From Clostridia bacterium (lineage in GTDB: Bacteria > Bacillota > Clostridia > Christensenellales > UBA1242): a stretch of DNA of 64,000 nt. The notes under the pieces are model-generated. The model ran no database searches, was not told the origin of the DNA, and saw nothing but the letters and a program-made list of their open reading frames with translations. Location: positions 186,001 to 250,000 of the forward strand of contig CAAGDD010000004.1 in the NCBI GenBank assembly GCA_900768545.1. The letters are read 5' to 3'. Below are positions 17,101 through 25,120 of this stretch, piece after piece. The position numbers and the translations under genes are program-made. Numbering within the stretch: the first letter of the stretch is position 1; each line of letters opens with the position of its first letter.

Positions 17101-18918
17101 GAAGACAGCTCGTTGACAAAATATGCTGACGAAGGTGGCAAAAAAATCAGTTTTAATTATAATACGGTCGAGTTGTGTTTTGTTCAAAGCACAGCGACTT
17201 TCAATGTTGAAGTTGAAAATTTGGAAAATTCATATTACAATCCAGAAGTGTTTGAAAAGGTTGGGGCGTCGGCTTCGAAAACTCGTTTGTTTAATAGTGA
17301 CGACGATTCAAACATAGGAAAAGTCAAAACAAACGAAAGTGTGTCAGTTACAGTTATTCCACGCTATGGCTATGACTATAAAGGCACACAAGTCGAAGGA
17401 AACTGGGTGAAATCAGCTACAGACTGGGAATATGTGCCAAACATAAAATTTACAGCGAAAGATATCCTTGATGCTTATTTGAAAAATTTGACGAGTTATG
17501 AAAAGAAGGTTGAGGCGTTAAAGGTGGTCGAAAATGGCGGAAAAGACGCAACAAATATCTTGATGGCGTTCTATTATGACATTCAAAAATATGAAATCAA
17601 TCTTGCAGATGACTCGACAGCAAAATCGGTCAAGATTTCGTATGTTGACGGGGCGAGAAGTGACGGGGCTGGCGAATATTTGCGTCAAAGCGACTTAACA
17701 AAAAGCGTTGAAGTTTATTATTATGCGCCGGTTGAAATTTCGGTCGATGTGCCTACTTCAAGCATTTTTGACGGGATTTATTTCAATAGCGAAAACGGCA
17801 AAAAATATCTGCTTACAAACTATTCAAAATATGCATTCAAAAATGACAGCGAAATGAATTTGGACACTATCGATTTGAGCATTATGGCGATGTCGAGCAG
17901 TGAAGGTGTTAGCGTTTCGGCGATTGAGCCAACAAAGAACACTCGCGGAATTTATCAAATCAGCAAGCCGGGGCATCTGGTTTGGATGAGCGAACAATCA
18001 AGCAATGGAAACACTTTTGAAGGCTGCTATTTTGAGCAAACGGCACACATTAACCTTTCGGGAATTTCATTTATTCCTATCGGCACTGGCGCGGCATTTA
18101 AGGGTAATTACGACGGACAAAATCACTCAATTATCGGCTTTGGACGCAAGAATGACACCGAGAGCGTGTTTACAAAAAGTTCGACAAACATCGGTCTTTT
18201 TGGAAGGGCTGACGGCGCAACTTTCAAAAATATAAATATGCTCGACTTCAATGTTTCGGGCAGTTATCAAGTTGGTGCACTTGTAGGATTTGCAAACAAT
18301 ACCAAAATCGAAAATTGTCACTCTATCAGCGGAATAAACGGCACTGGTGTGTTTGATTGTTATTATTTGAGCAGCAGACTTAACAGCAAATCTCAAGAAG
18401 ATATTGCGGGAAGCACTTTGGCAAATCTTAACAAAAAACTTCAAAAACTTGTTGAAGATACGACATTGGGCTATACTTACAAATTGGAGGATGCAGACGA
18501 AGATCAACAATTTAAATATGGAAGTCTTGGCGGACTTGTCGGTGCGGCAACAAACAGTGCGTTTGTTTTGTGCACAAATCGTGTTGAATTCAAAAATGCA
18601 GACGAAGCGACAGGCGCTTATTATGGCGGAATTGCTGGCAATGCGGACGAAACTACAACATTTGAAAAGTGTCTAAATTACGGAAAAATGGTCGTATCGG
18701 GCACAAATTTGATTGCTGGCGGCGCAAATAAGGCAAACATCAAATATAGTTTGGGCTATGACAGCAACGCAAAATCATATTATTTGTATGGTTACGACGG
18801 ACAAAATCATATCGAAAACAGCACAGACAACGCTTCAAGCATTTATTCAAGACTTGACAAATCTGTTTGGGCGTTGATCGACGGCGAACTTACGCTTTAT
18901 GATTTGTATTGGAACTAA
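14116..18918 (+). CDS. Very large surface protein with GLUG/beta-helix repeats
   Basis: The 1600-residue protein begins with a signal peptide (MKRKLLFCLMAVFVTLSLAC, then GC); the Cys residues could be a poor lipobox. About residues 50-520 and 1230-1600 contain repeated GLUG-like, parallel beta-helix units of the type GGIAGG...NNCVSTGEI, CINYGKI and FDGDNHKITG or YDGQNHSIIGFG...NIGLFG. The middle (about 520-1230) is beta-rich without clear repeats. No sortase motif or C-terminal membrane segment is seen. Such proteins usually act as adhesins or wall-associated scaffolds; that role is inferred. The first half uses noticeably more ATA, TTA and GTA codons than neighbouring genes and than the last third. 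The start is set by the promoter six bases upstream. Confidence 0.85.
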   Translation: MKRKLLFCLMAVFVTLSLACGCAFITSDNANEESNQIETAANGFWLDSGNYNTSFSGGSGSESDPYIITTPQQFAGMGYLLENNNSTYQSSYFKLANDIDLSAHAWSPIKSTLYHAAFDGDNHKITGLAIQYSQSQVSKKETNWGLFTTLSWDYNGTQPVFKNLTIETSSQSVFNYDYYTAQHVENGGIIAGTSTMVKYDNIKVVFNTKAIVYPYEEGIFFGGIVGFVFSGSFNNCFVTINASIEGGSVGSQNSGYAGGIAGGTFGASFNNCVSTGEIVYRSGAFSSLAFGGISGIDMGASFTECINRVNLTSWFGDVIVGGIAAYHINSGDISRCINYGKIKINDKDEYYSYLGNVNAAGGIVGILGPSKNESCTVSYCLNLGDIEIWGKGKLDQLDLCTGGIVGTDDMSNESSANIYVQRCINYGNISVGVSNDSSRNNINKLFTFGGIAGRFKYRSSISYCINYGAMQTSAGYGGHIGGILGEGGRISDSKKYVIQSDWRVSYCVNYGEFNIGGLGFYYSIGGMVGYANIEETFDQDGNTSSIISNCVTNYVTLNKRAVGIVKNIDWRYYYIISMHTYKNGFEESDGISGTSTTTLADIFVNNKFAGFKKSSVVGNKYTLSVFIRTFYYRFYFNYGGNIYSISETKSPSTSSPVSYDQITQSYQVTLNDSITYVNEGYGNFEQSCEMLKGCAPVKILNVTLPTSTNYRGTFSMSSYIGAYDTKQYVIGNDSLYGNANQTYLYSPEFLLNNTYVSVVITDSGVDTQDIGVNWQLSGTTKNVKVVKSDDGWYDSHFVYDSREVAALRILKNNLGAQFDSAKVYYGQKMYLRIVPKAGYYISSIAGSSTNNLKGAVLGWDYNYIADPDVILSKTTYSVSLTYDCSAVSGVSQSGYVPMLNVLGVVIKNNLNYINTNLSTNEFHIFSEEDRNKYFGYNYKEEKDLTSESNAPIGYKYKLQVKYDNDYYDLTEFDFNKYQTINIQDIVDLLIEKGRLEDSSLTKYADEGGKKISFNYNTVELCFVQSTATFNVEVENLENSYYNPEVFEKVGASASKTRLFNSDDDSNIGKVKTNESVSVTVIPRYGYDYKGTQVEGNWVKSATDWEYVPNIKFTAKDILDAYLKNLTSYEKKVEALKVVENGGKDATNILMAFYYDIQKYEINLADDSTAKSVKISYVDGARSDGAGEYLRQSDLTKSVEVYYYAPVEISVDVPTSSIFDGIYFNSENGKKYLLTNYSKYAFKNDSEMNLDTIDLSIMAMSSSEGVSVSAIEPTKNTRGIYQISKPGHLVWMSEQSSNGNTFEGCYFEQTAHINLSGISFIPIGTGAAFKGNYDGQNHSIIGFGRKNDTESVFTKSSTNIGLFGRADGATFKNINMLDFNVSGSYQVGALVGFANNTKIENCHSISGINGTGVFDCYYLSSRLNSKSQEDIAGSTLANLNKKLQKLVEDTTLGYTYKLEDADEDQQFKYGSLGGLVGAATNSAFVLCTNRVEFKNADEATGAYYGGIAGNADETTTFEKCLNYGKMVVSGTNLIAGGANKANIKYSLGYDSNAKSYYLYGYDGQNHIENSTDNASSIYSRLDKSVWALIDGELTLYDLYWN

Positions 18919-18960
18919 CGATTTTAACATCTAATTGTTTTTAAAATTTAATATAAAAAG

Positions 18961-18991
18961 AAAAAGTTGGAATTTTTGTTCCAACTTTTTT
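18961..18991 (+). terminator. Terminator after the large surface protein
   Basis: AAAAAGTTGGAA (18961-18972) pairs with TTCCAACTTTTT (18979-18990). The rest of the 457-bp gap to 19375 is A/T-rich without a recognisable gene. Confidence 0.92.
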
Positions 18992-19375
18992 ATTTTCGCA
19001 AAGCCGTTTTTGTGAAATTTTTTATTTGATTTAAGATTGTAAAAATCGTGATGATAAATAATATTTCATAAGTTTTTTCTTAAATAAATTATACAAAAGT
19101 TTGAAAATCTTGTCAAGAAAATAATAAATAACAAACGATTTAGTGATAATTTTTGCAAAAAAATCTTCTTTTATTGCGGGGAAAAGCAAATTTTAGACAA
19201 GTTTTGTGCGGCTTTGGTTCTAAATTTTGACGACTTTTAATAAAAATAATTTTGAAAGATCTTAAATCGCTTTAAAATTTTGTCACATTCGACAATTTTT
19301 GACATTAAGTAAAATTTTTGGTCAAAATAAGCATTTGTGATTTTCGAAATTTTTAATAAAATAAGAGAGGTTTGT

Positions 19376-20140
19376 ATGCATTTCTGTGTTGTCAAATCAA
19401 GAACATTGAAAATTTTTGTTGCGATGATTTTGGTCGCGCTATCACTCGCGTTGTCGATAAATGGGCGGGCGTCGGCTGAAGTATTTTTTGGCTACTCGAC
19501 CAGAAAAGTGCCGATTTATAATGTTGAAACTGACCAAAAACAAGTTGCGATCACTTTTGACGCGGCTTGGGGTGCTGATAAAACTCAAGGCATTTTGGAT
19601 ATCTTGGCTGAATTTGATGTCAAAGCAACCTTCTTTTTGGTCGGATTTTGGGTGGAAGATTATCCAGAAATGGTCAAAGCGATTGACGAAGCGGGCTGCG
19701 AAATTGGCACACATTCAAACACTCACCCTGACATGGCAAAACTAGATAAAAGCACCATGAAAAGCGAACTTGAAATATCGATTTCAAAGATCAAAAACAT
19801 TACAAACAAAGAAATTGAATTGTTCCGTGCGCCATTTGGCTCTTACAACAACGACCTTTTGAACACTGCTGAAAGTTTGAATTTGAAGACCATTCAATGG
19901 GACGTTGATAGTCTTGACTGGAAGGGGCTTTCGGCTTCGCAAATCGCAAATAGAGTTTTGCCAAGAGTGAAAAATGGCTCGATCATTTTGATGCACAACA
20001 ATTCGGATCATGTTTTGGACGCTGTTCGACTTTTGCTTACAAAACTAAAAGTTCAAGGTTACAAAGTTTCGACGGTGTCTAACTTGATTTACAAAGACAA
20101 TTTTACAATCGACAGAAATGGAGTTCAACACAAAAATTAA
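19376..20140 (+). CDS. Polysaccharide deacetylase, PdaB-like
   Basis: The 254-residue NodB-fold enzyme is predicted to remove acetyl groups from peptidoglycan sugars outside the membrane. It has an N-terminal signal/anchor (about residues 9-35). Its opening KVPIYNVETDQKQVAITFDAAWG is typical of the PdaB family linked to sporulation. The catalytic Asp (TFDAAWG), the metal-binding His pair (GTHSNTHPD), RAPFGSYN and the LMHNNSDH motif are all present. The ATG at 19376 follows GAGAGG; the earlier in-frame start lacks a ribosome site. ssb starts 9 bp downstream, so they may be co-transcribed. A sporulation role is not proven. Confidence 0.88.
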   Translation: MHFCVVKSRTLKIFVAMILVALSLALSINGRASAEVFFGYSTRKVPIYNVETDQKQVAITFDAAWGADKTQGILDILAEFDVKATFFLVGFWVEDYPEMVKAIDEAGCEIGTHSNTHPDMAKLDKSTMKSELEISISKIKNITNKEIELFRAPFGSYNNDLLNTAESLNLKTIQWDVDSLDWKGLSASQIANRVLPRVKNGSIILMHNNSDHVLDAVRLLLTKLKVQGYKVSTVSNLIYKDNFTIDRNGVQHKN

Positions 20141-20149
20141 GGAGAAAAT

Positions 20150-20836
20150 ATGAATAACACAATTTTAAATGAAGAATGTCCAAATTTTGCAAAAGTGGCA
20201 GGTGTGGTTACGTCGCAGCCAACAAAATCTCATCACTTTGAAGGCGAAAATTTTTATGAATTTGTCGTTGAAGTTGAGAGATTGTCAAAGATAAAAGATT
20301 ATATTCCGGTCACAGTATCTGACCGAATTATGACTGATGATATGTTTTGTCAAGGAGATTTTGTGCAAGTTTTGGGAGAATATAGAAGCTACAACAAACT
20401 CGAAAACGACAAAAGTAAGTTGATTTTGCACTTGTTTGCAAAAGATATTAAAAAACTCGAAGACAACAAAAATTTTGAAAATGAAGTCAAACTTTCAGGC
20501 TTTGTTTGCAAAGAACCTATTTATCGAAAAACTCCATTTGAGCGTGAAATTTGTGATGTGCTTTTGGCTGTAAATCGAACAAATTATCACAAAAGTGATT
20601 ATATTCCTTGCATTTTGTGGGGAAGAAATGCTCGCTTTATGGGAAATCAATCGGTCGGCTGCAAGGTCGAACTTTCGGGGCGAATTCAATCGCGTGAATA
20701 TACAAAGACAAACGAAAATGGGGAAAGTTTTACAAAGACTGCTTATGAAGTTTCGTGCCAAAAAATCAGCCTTTTGTCAAATGTGACAAACTTGATGCAA
20801 AATAAAAACAATGAAGAAAAATCAAAAATTGTTTAA
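20150..20836 (+). CDS. Single-stranded DNA-binding-like protein with two OB folds
   Basis: The 228-residue protein appears to contain two SSB-type OB domains: residues 10-105 (AKVAGVVTSQPTKSHHFEGENFYEF...) and 110-210 (VKLSGFVCKEPIYRKTPFEREICDVLLAVNR...YIPCILWGRNARF...VELSGRIQSREY). The second is the better SSB match. It lacks the acidic tip (DDDIPF) that recruits partners in ordinary SSB, ending instead in NNEEKSKIV. It may therefore be a secondary SSB or primosomal-type protein rather than the main one. Shine-Dalgarno AAGGAG precedes the ATG. It converges on gpmI across a 347-bp gap with a bidirectional hairpin. Confidence 0.75.
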   Translation: MNNTILNEECPNFAKVAGVVTSQPTKSHHFEGENFYEFVVEVERLSKIKDYIPVTVSDRIMTDDMFCQGDFVQVLGEYRSYNKLENDKSKLILHLFAKDIKKLEDNKNFENEVKLSGFVCKEPIYRKTPFEREICDVLLAVNRTNYHKSDYIPCILWGRNARFMGNQSVGCKVELSGRIQSREYTKTNENGESFTKTAYEVSCQKISLLSNVTNLMQNKNNEEKSKIV

Positions 20837-21061
20837 AAAATATGTAAAAAAATAAAAAAAACTTTATTAAAAAGTGTGATTTTGATAAAGTCTTTTTTGT
20901 GCAAAAATATTTAAAAACAAATGAAAATATTTTTTATGATTGTTGTTTTCAAATTATGAAAGCAAAAATTTCGACCTATATTTTGACTGTCAAAACATCA
21001 AAAGTGGCAAGTATTTTGTTTGACTAATTTTGTTTTGTTATTTTGAAAATAATATCAAAAT

Positions 21062-21118
21062 ATCAAAAAAATCACATTTTTTTTGCGTTTTTTATGCAAA
21101 TTTATGTGATTTTTTGAT
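21062..21118. terminator. Bidirectional terminator between ssb-like gene and gpmI
   Basis: ATCAAAAAAATCACAT (21062-21077) and ATGTGATTTTTTGAT (21104-21118) form a stem of about 15 bp with one bulge. A on one side and T on the other allow termination from both converging genes. The rest of the 20837-21183 gap is A/T-rich with no gene. Confidence 0.75.
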
Positions 21119-21183
21119 GTTTTTTAAAATTTATTGATATTTTTATTGAGTTTTTGTTTTGATTTAACCAAGCAAATTTTGTT

Positions 21184-22683
21184 TTAAAACAAAGGTTCGT
21201 CAAAAGTTTCTGGCTTTTTGATATTTAAAAGTTTTAAAACTGTTGGAGCGATTGATGTGAGCGATTTTCCTTTTTTGAGTTTTGCATTTCTGTTCTTTTC
21301 GCTGACCAAAATCACTGGCACTGGATTTGTTGTGTGAGTTGTGATTTTGTTTCCTTTTCGGTCAAACATTTCTTCGGCGTTTCCGTGGTCGGCCGTGATA
21401 ATGCATTCGCCGCCAGCCATAAGTGTGGCAAGGGCGACAGCATAAGCTTGTTTATCGACGCATTCGATTGCTTCTTTTGTGCTGTTGAAATTTCCTGTAT
21501 GACCAATCATATCTGGATTTGAATAATTGACCAAAACGAAATCATATTTTTGTGACGCGATCGCTTGCAAAACTTCAAGTGTGATTTCTTCGGCACGCAT
21601 TTTTGGAACGCCCGAAAAATCTTTCACATTGATGCTGTCGATAAGTTTTCTCTCTTCGCCTTGATAAGGCTCTTCAATTCCACCATTGAAGAAAAATGTC
21701 ACATGAGCATATTTGGTGGTTTCGGCAGTGTGAAACTGAGTCTTTCCATTTTGTGACAAAACGCACGCCAAATTGTCTTTGACGATGATTGGGGGATAAA
21801 GTGTGTTTACATCTTTAAGCTTGTCAGAATATTCGGTCATCGCGGTGTATAAAAAGTTTGTTTTGACTGTTTCAAATTCGTTAAAGTTTTTGTCGGTCAA
21901 AGCAAAGGCGAGTTCTCTCGCACGGTCAGAACGATAATTGAAGAAAATAAAACTATCATTTTCGTCAATCGTTGAATTTTCGTCAACAACGACAGGTTCG
22001 AAAAATTCATCATATACGCCATCAGCATAACTTTTTTCGATCGCTTTGATTGGATCAGCTTCTCTTGCTCCAACACCTTTTGTGAGCATATCATAAGTTA
22101 CTTTGATACGGTCATAACGCTTTTCTCTGTCCATTGCATAAACACGACCAATCAGCGTGCCGATTTTTGCATTTGTGCCTTCAATTTTGTCTTGAAGTTG
22201 TTTCACAAATTTGATGCCGTCTTTGATGCCGGTGTCACGCCCGTCCAAAATCGGGTGAATATATATATTTTTTATGTCGAAGTTTTTTGCCATATCCAAA
22301 ATTGCAAAAAGGTGGGCGATGCTTGAATGAACGCCGCCAGTTGACAAAAGCCCCATAATATGCAAGTTTGTTTTGTGTTTTTCAGCCATTGTCATAGCCT
22401 TGATAAGTGCTGGATTTTCAAAAAACTTTCCGTTTTCAATTTCACTGTCGATGCGTTTTAAATCTTGCAAAATAACGCGCCCGGCGCCAAGCGTAAGGTG
22501 ACCGACTTCGCTGTTTCCCATTACGCCTTTTGGCAAGCCGACTGCTTCACCGCTGGCTTCAATCAGGGTGTGAGGATATCTTTTTTTGAGTTTGTCCAAA
22601 AATGGAGTGCCTTGACAGCGAATTGCGTTTCCCCAACTCGATCTTTTTTCTCCAAAGCCGTCCAAAATCACAAGAGTAACCAT
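21184..22683 (-). CDS. gpmI: 2,3-bisphosphoglycerate-independent phosphoglycerate mutase
   Basis: The 499-residue enzyme interconverts 3- and 2-phosphoglycerate in glycolysis using two Mn ions. The start MVTLVILDGFG carries the first metal Asp. The phospho-accepting serine is in GNSEVGHLTLGAG. HPILDGRDTG, GRVYAMDREKRYDR and the late metal motifs NYSNPDMIGHTG and TADHGNAEEM are all intact. Length fits the family. AAGGAG precedes the ATG. It is not next to other glycolytic genes here. A DUF378 gene lies upstream on the same strand. Confidence 0.97.
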   Translation of the reverse strand: MVTLVILDGFGEKRSSWGNAIRCQGTPFLDKLKKRYPHTLIEASGEAVGLPKGVMGNSEVGHLTLGAGRVILQDLKRIDSEIENGKFFENPALIKAMTMAEKHKTNLHIMGLLSTGGVHSSIAHLFAILDMAKNFDIKNIYIHPILDGRDTGIKDGIKFVKQLQDKIEGTNAKIGTLIGRVYAMDREKRYDRIKVTYDMLTKGVGAREADPIKAIEKSYADGVYDEFFEPVVVDENSTIDENDSFIFFNYRSDRARELAFALTDKNFNEFETVKTNFLYTAMTEYSDKLKDVNTLYPPIIVKDNLACVLSQNGKTQFHTAETTKYAHVTFFFNGGIEEPYQGEERKLIDSINVKDFSGVPKMRAEEITLEVLQAIASQKYDFVLVNYSNPDMIGHTGNFNSTKEAIECVDKQAYAVALATLMAGGECIITADHGNAEEMFDRKGNKITTHTTNPVPVILVSEKNRNAKLKKGKSLTSIAPTVLKLLNIKKPETFDEPLF

Positions 22684-22738
22684 AAAAACTCCTTATAATT
22701 TAAGGATATATTTTTTTTAAAAAAAAGTCAAACAAAGG

Positions 22739-23071
22739 TTAGTTTTTTTTCAAATGTTCGTCAAAAAGTGAATCTTCTTTGTCATTTTTGACATTTTCTC
22801 TTGCCGCTTCAACATTTAGATAACTAGGCTCGACTTTTTCTTGTTTGTCTTTTTTCTTGCGTTTTTCATATATTTTTACACTGCCTTTGTTTGCGATCAT
22901 TCGAACAAAAAGATAGATTGCCCCAATGCCAAACAAGATGTAAAAAATTCGCGAAAAAATGCTTGCTTGATAGCCAAAGAGCCCAGCAATAAAATCATAT
23001 TGAAGCATTCCAATCAAAAGCCAATTTACACAGCCAGTCATGGTCAGCAAGAAAGCGATAAAGGTTATCAT
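22739..23071 (-). CDS. DUF378-family small membrane protein
   Basis: The 110-residue protein has two membrane segments (about residues 1-25 and 40-60) and the motif TGCVNWLLIGMLQYDFIAGLFG, typical of DUF378/YuzA proteins, followed by RIFYILFGIGAIYLF. The last 50 residues are a charged cytoplasmic tail (KRKKKDKQEKVEPSYLNVEAAREN). The ATG at 23071 is preferred over an ATG ten codons upstream because it is correctly spaced from AAAGGAGC. That ribosome site is half of an 11-bp inverted repeat, so translation or transcription may be controlled by the hairpin. Function is unknown. Confidence 0.8.
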   Translation of the reverse strand: MITFIAFLLTMTGCVNWLLIGMLQYDFIAGLFGYQASIFSRIFYILFGIGAIYLFVRMIANKGSVKIYEKRKKKDKQEKVEPSYLNVEAARENVKNDKEDSLFDEHLKKN

Positions 23072-23072
23072 A

Positions 23073-23117
23073 AAAAACGCTCCTTTAAGGTTATTATTCA
23101 ATTTTTGGAGCGTTTTT
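23073..23117 (-). promoter_or_regulatory. Hairpin covering the DUF378 ribosome-binding site
   Basis: On the minus strand AAAAACGCTCC pairs perfectly with GGAGCGTTTTT (plus-strand arms 23107-23117 and 23073-23083). The second arm contains the GGAG Shine-Dalgarno and is followed by T directly before the ATG, so it can act as a terminator-type attenuator or block ribosome binding. Confidence 0.65.
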
Positions 23118-23234
23118 ACACAAAATTTGTTAAAATTTTTAAAAATTACGAATGTTTTTGTGCGTTTTTGTGTATTTTAATATACAGCGTTGAAAATTTC
23201 GAGGTAGTTATTTTTGAAAAAAACAAAATTTTGC

Positions 23235-23263
23235 TTGACATTTTCTCTCTTTTTGAATATAAT
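23235..23263 (+). promoter_or_regulatory. Consensus promoter of greA
   Basis: TTGACA (23235-23240), 17-bp spacer and TATAAT (23258-23263) match the housekeeping consensus exactly. The start site should be near 23270, giving a leader of about 80 nt. Confidence 0.88.
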
Positions 23264-23351
23264 TACTCGGTCAAAGAAAATAGAAGACACGAAATAGACC
23301 GAATTGGTCGATTTTTTTAAATTTTTAAACATGTTAAAAGGAGCTAATATT

Positions 23352-23822
23352 ATGGAAAAACATTATCTCACACCAGAAGGAAAAGCACAACTTGAAGAAA
23401 AGTTAAATTATTTTAAAACTGTAAAAAGACCAGAAAATGTTAAGAGAATTGGAATCGCAAGAGAATTTGGCGACCTTTCTGAAAATTCTGAATATGATGC
23501 TGCAAAAGACGAACAAGCACAAATTGAAGCAGAAATCGCTGAAATGGAAGATATTTTGTTGAACGCCGAAGTTATCGACAAAAAGAAAATCAACAATGAT
23601 GTTATCAGCGTCGGCTGCAAAGTAAAACTTTTTGACGAAGATTTTGAAGAAGAAGTAGAATATCGTATCACAGGATCTTCTGAAAGTGATCCAAGAAACG
23701 GCGTTATCAGCAATGTTTCACCAGTTGGAAAGGCTTTGATCGGTCACAAAAAAGGCGACTCTGTCACTGTCACAACACCTGGCGGCGCTATCACTTATCA
23801 AGTTTTGTCAATCGAAGTTTAA
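23352..23822 (+). CDS. greA: Transcription elongation factor GreA
   Basis: The 156-residue protein rescues arrested RNA polymerase by stimulating transcript cleavage. The N-terminal coiled coil (about residues 1-75) has LTPEGKAQLEEKL and the tip motif EFGDLSENSEYDAAKDEQ, with the acidic residues that reach the active site. The C-terminal FKBP-like domain ends in SPVGKALIGHKKGDSVTVTTPGG. The ATG follows AAAAGGAG. The leader contains short complementary segments (see findings). Confidence 0.96.
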   Translation: MEKHYLTPEGKAQLEEKLNYFKTVKRPENVKRIGIAREFGDLSENSEYDAAKDEQAQIEAEIAEMEDILLNAEVIDKKKINNDVISVGCKVKLFDEDFEEEVEYRITGSSESDPRNGVISNVSPVGKALIGHKKGDSVTVTTPGGAITYQVLSIEV

Positions 23823-23830
23823 TTTGTTTT

Positions 23831-23880
23831 AATGTGAACAGAAATGCTTGCTATTTTGCTTTGAAAGTCTGTTCACATTT
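23831..23880 (+). terminator. Terminator after greA
   Basis: AATGTGAACAG (23831-23841) pairs perfectly with CTGTTCACATT (23869-23879), followed by T-rich sequence. The 27-nt loop is longer than usual. Confidence 0.7.
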
Positions 23881-23991
23881 TGTTTTTATGTAATTTTTTG
23901 TTTTGTTTAAAAATTTTTAAATGTGCAACAAATATCTTGATTGTTTTATTTTTTGTGCCACTTATTTTTTTGAATATGTTTAGAAATTTGT

Positions 23992-24020
23992 TTGATTTTA
24001 TCAATCAAATTTGCTATACT
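23992..24020 (+). promoter_or_regulatory. Promoter with overlapping inverted repeat
   Basis: TTGATT (23992-23997), 17 bp, then TATACT (24015-24020) with TGC before it. TTTGATT and AATCAAA (23991-23997 and 24003-24009) form a 7-bp inverted repeat over the -35 box, a possible operator. Confidence 0.6.
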
Positions 24021-24083
24021 AAAAATGCGAAAGAGTTTGATTTGTTCAAACTTGATATTTTGCCTTTGAAAAGGGATTTGTTT

Positions 24084-25001
24084 ATGGTATTTTTAAATTC
24101 TTTTAAACTTTTTAGTTCAAACTGGTTGAAAACTCTCAAATTCATCTTATATTATGTTGTGATTTGGGGACTTTGTTTTGCACTCGCTTTGCCATGCTTT
24201 TTTGCTTTAAAAGATTTGGTTGTTTCAAATTTTAGAGCAGAAAATATCAGTTTGATGGGCATTTTTGCTGACGGCTATGGTGCTGGATTTAAAAATAGTT
24301 TAAATATCTGTTCGGCGACTGTTGTTGACGTGTTTCAAACAAATCTTGGGCTTGCAATTTATGGACTTGTCGTTTTCTTTGTGATTTTGCCATTTTTTGT
24401 AAACTTGGGCAAATATGCTTATCTTGAAATGCTAGACTCTTATATGTCAAGTCACAGCCAAGTGGGATTTTTTAGTGCACTTATCAAGAGTTTGAAAAAA
24501 TCTGTTCCTTTTGCACTTTGCAAAGTGTTGCACAATATCGTATTTTGCGCTATCATTCTGTTTTCTTTATATGGTCTTTCTTTGATCGAAGATGCAAGTT
24601 TTATCTCTTATGGGCTTATTCCTGTAAGTTTGCTTGTTTTGACGATTATGTTTGCGTTAAATCATCTTTTGATCATGGGCTGGCCTATTGCATCGATCGT
24701 TTTCGACAACAACGTTTTGTCTGCTTACAAAAAAGGTCTTAAAGCAGTGAAAAGACATTTTTGGAAGAGTCTTTTTATGGCGTTTACATTTAGTTTGTTC
24801 TTCTGGCTTATCTCACTTATGGGCGGAATTTATGCTTTCTTGATTTTGATTCCTGTCGGCACAGCGTTTTTGTGCCTTTGTGATATCGTTTCGTTCTTCA
24901 CAAGCCAAGGCATGAGATTTTATATAAACGACACTCAAATTTTGACACCTAAAAAACTCGAAGAAGTTGACAAAATTTCAAAAACAGCATTTTTGTTGTA
25001 A
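24084..25001 (+). CDS. Polytopic membrane protein of unknown function
   Basis: The 305-residue protein has about six hydrophobic segments (near residues 18-45, 85-115, 150-175, 185-210, 230-260 and 265-285). I do not recognise a family with confidence; the overall look resembles predicted integral membrane proteins of the YesL or glycerophosphoryl-diester membrane-domain type. The ATG at 24084 is chosen because AAAGGGA precedes it and because the only good promoter lies at 23992-24020, inside a longer open frame. It is followed by RNase J after a 119-bp gap. Confidence 0.75.
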   Translation: MVFLNSFKLFSSNWLKTLKFILYYVVIWGLCFALALPCFFALKDLVVSNFRAENISLMGIFADGYGAGFKNSLNICSATVVDVFQTNLGLAIYGLVVFFVILPFFVNLGKYAYLEMLDSYMSSHSQVGFFSALIKSLKKSVPFALCKVLHNIVFCAIILFSLYGLSLIEDASFISYGLIPVSLLVLTIMFALNHLLIMGWPIASIVFDNNVLSAYKKGLKAVKRHFWKSLFMAFTFSLFFWLISLMGGIYAFLILIPVGTAFLCLCDIVSFFTSQGMRFYINDTQILTPKKLEEVDKISKTAFLL

Positions 25002-25075
25002 TATACAAATGATATTTTAAAAACTTGCTATTTTTGGCAGATGTTTTGTATTTTTAATGCAAAATATTTTTTGTG

Positions 25076-25092
25076 TTGCTTTCAAAAAGCAA
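25076..25092 (+). repeat. Small inverted repeat upstream of RNase J
   Basis: TTGCTTT-CAA-AAAGCAA is a perfect 7-bp inverted repeat ending 28 bases before the RNase J ATG. It could be a promoter operator or a leader hairpin. Confidence 0.4.
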
Positions 25093-25120
25093 TGCGTTTT
25101 ACATATTAAAAGGAGTATAA

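Noticed and set aside
23880..24083. 68-codon N-terminal extension of the membrane protein at 24084
   Set aside because: A good extended -10 promoter (23992-24020) lies inside it, so the upstream start would not be transcribed.
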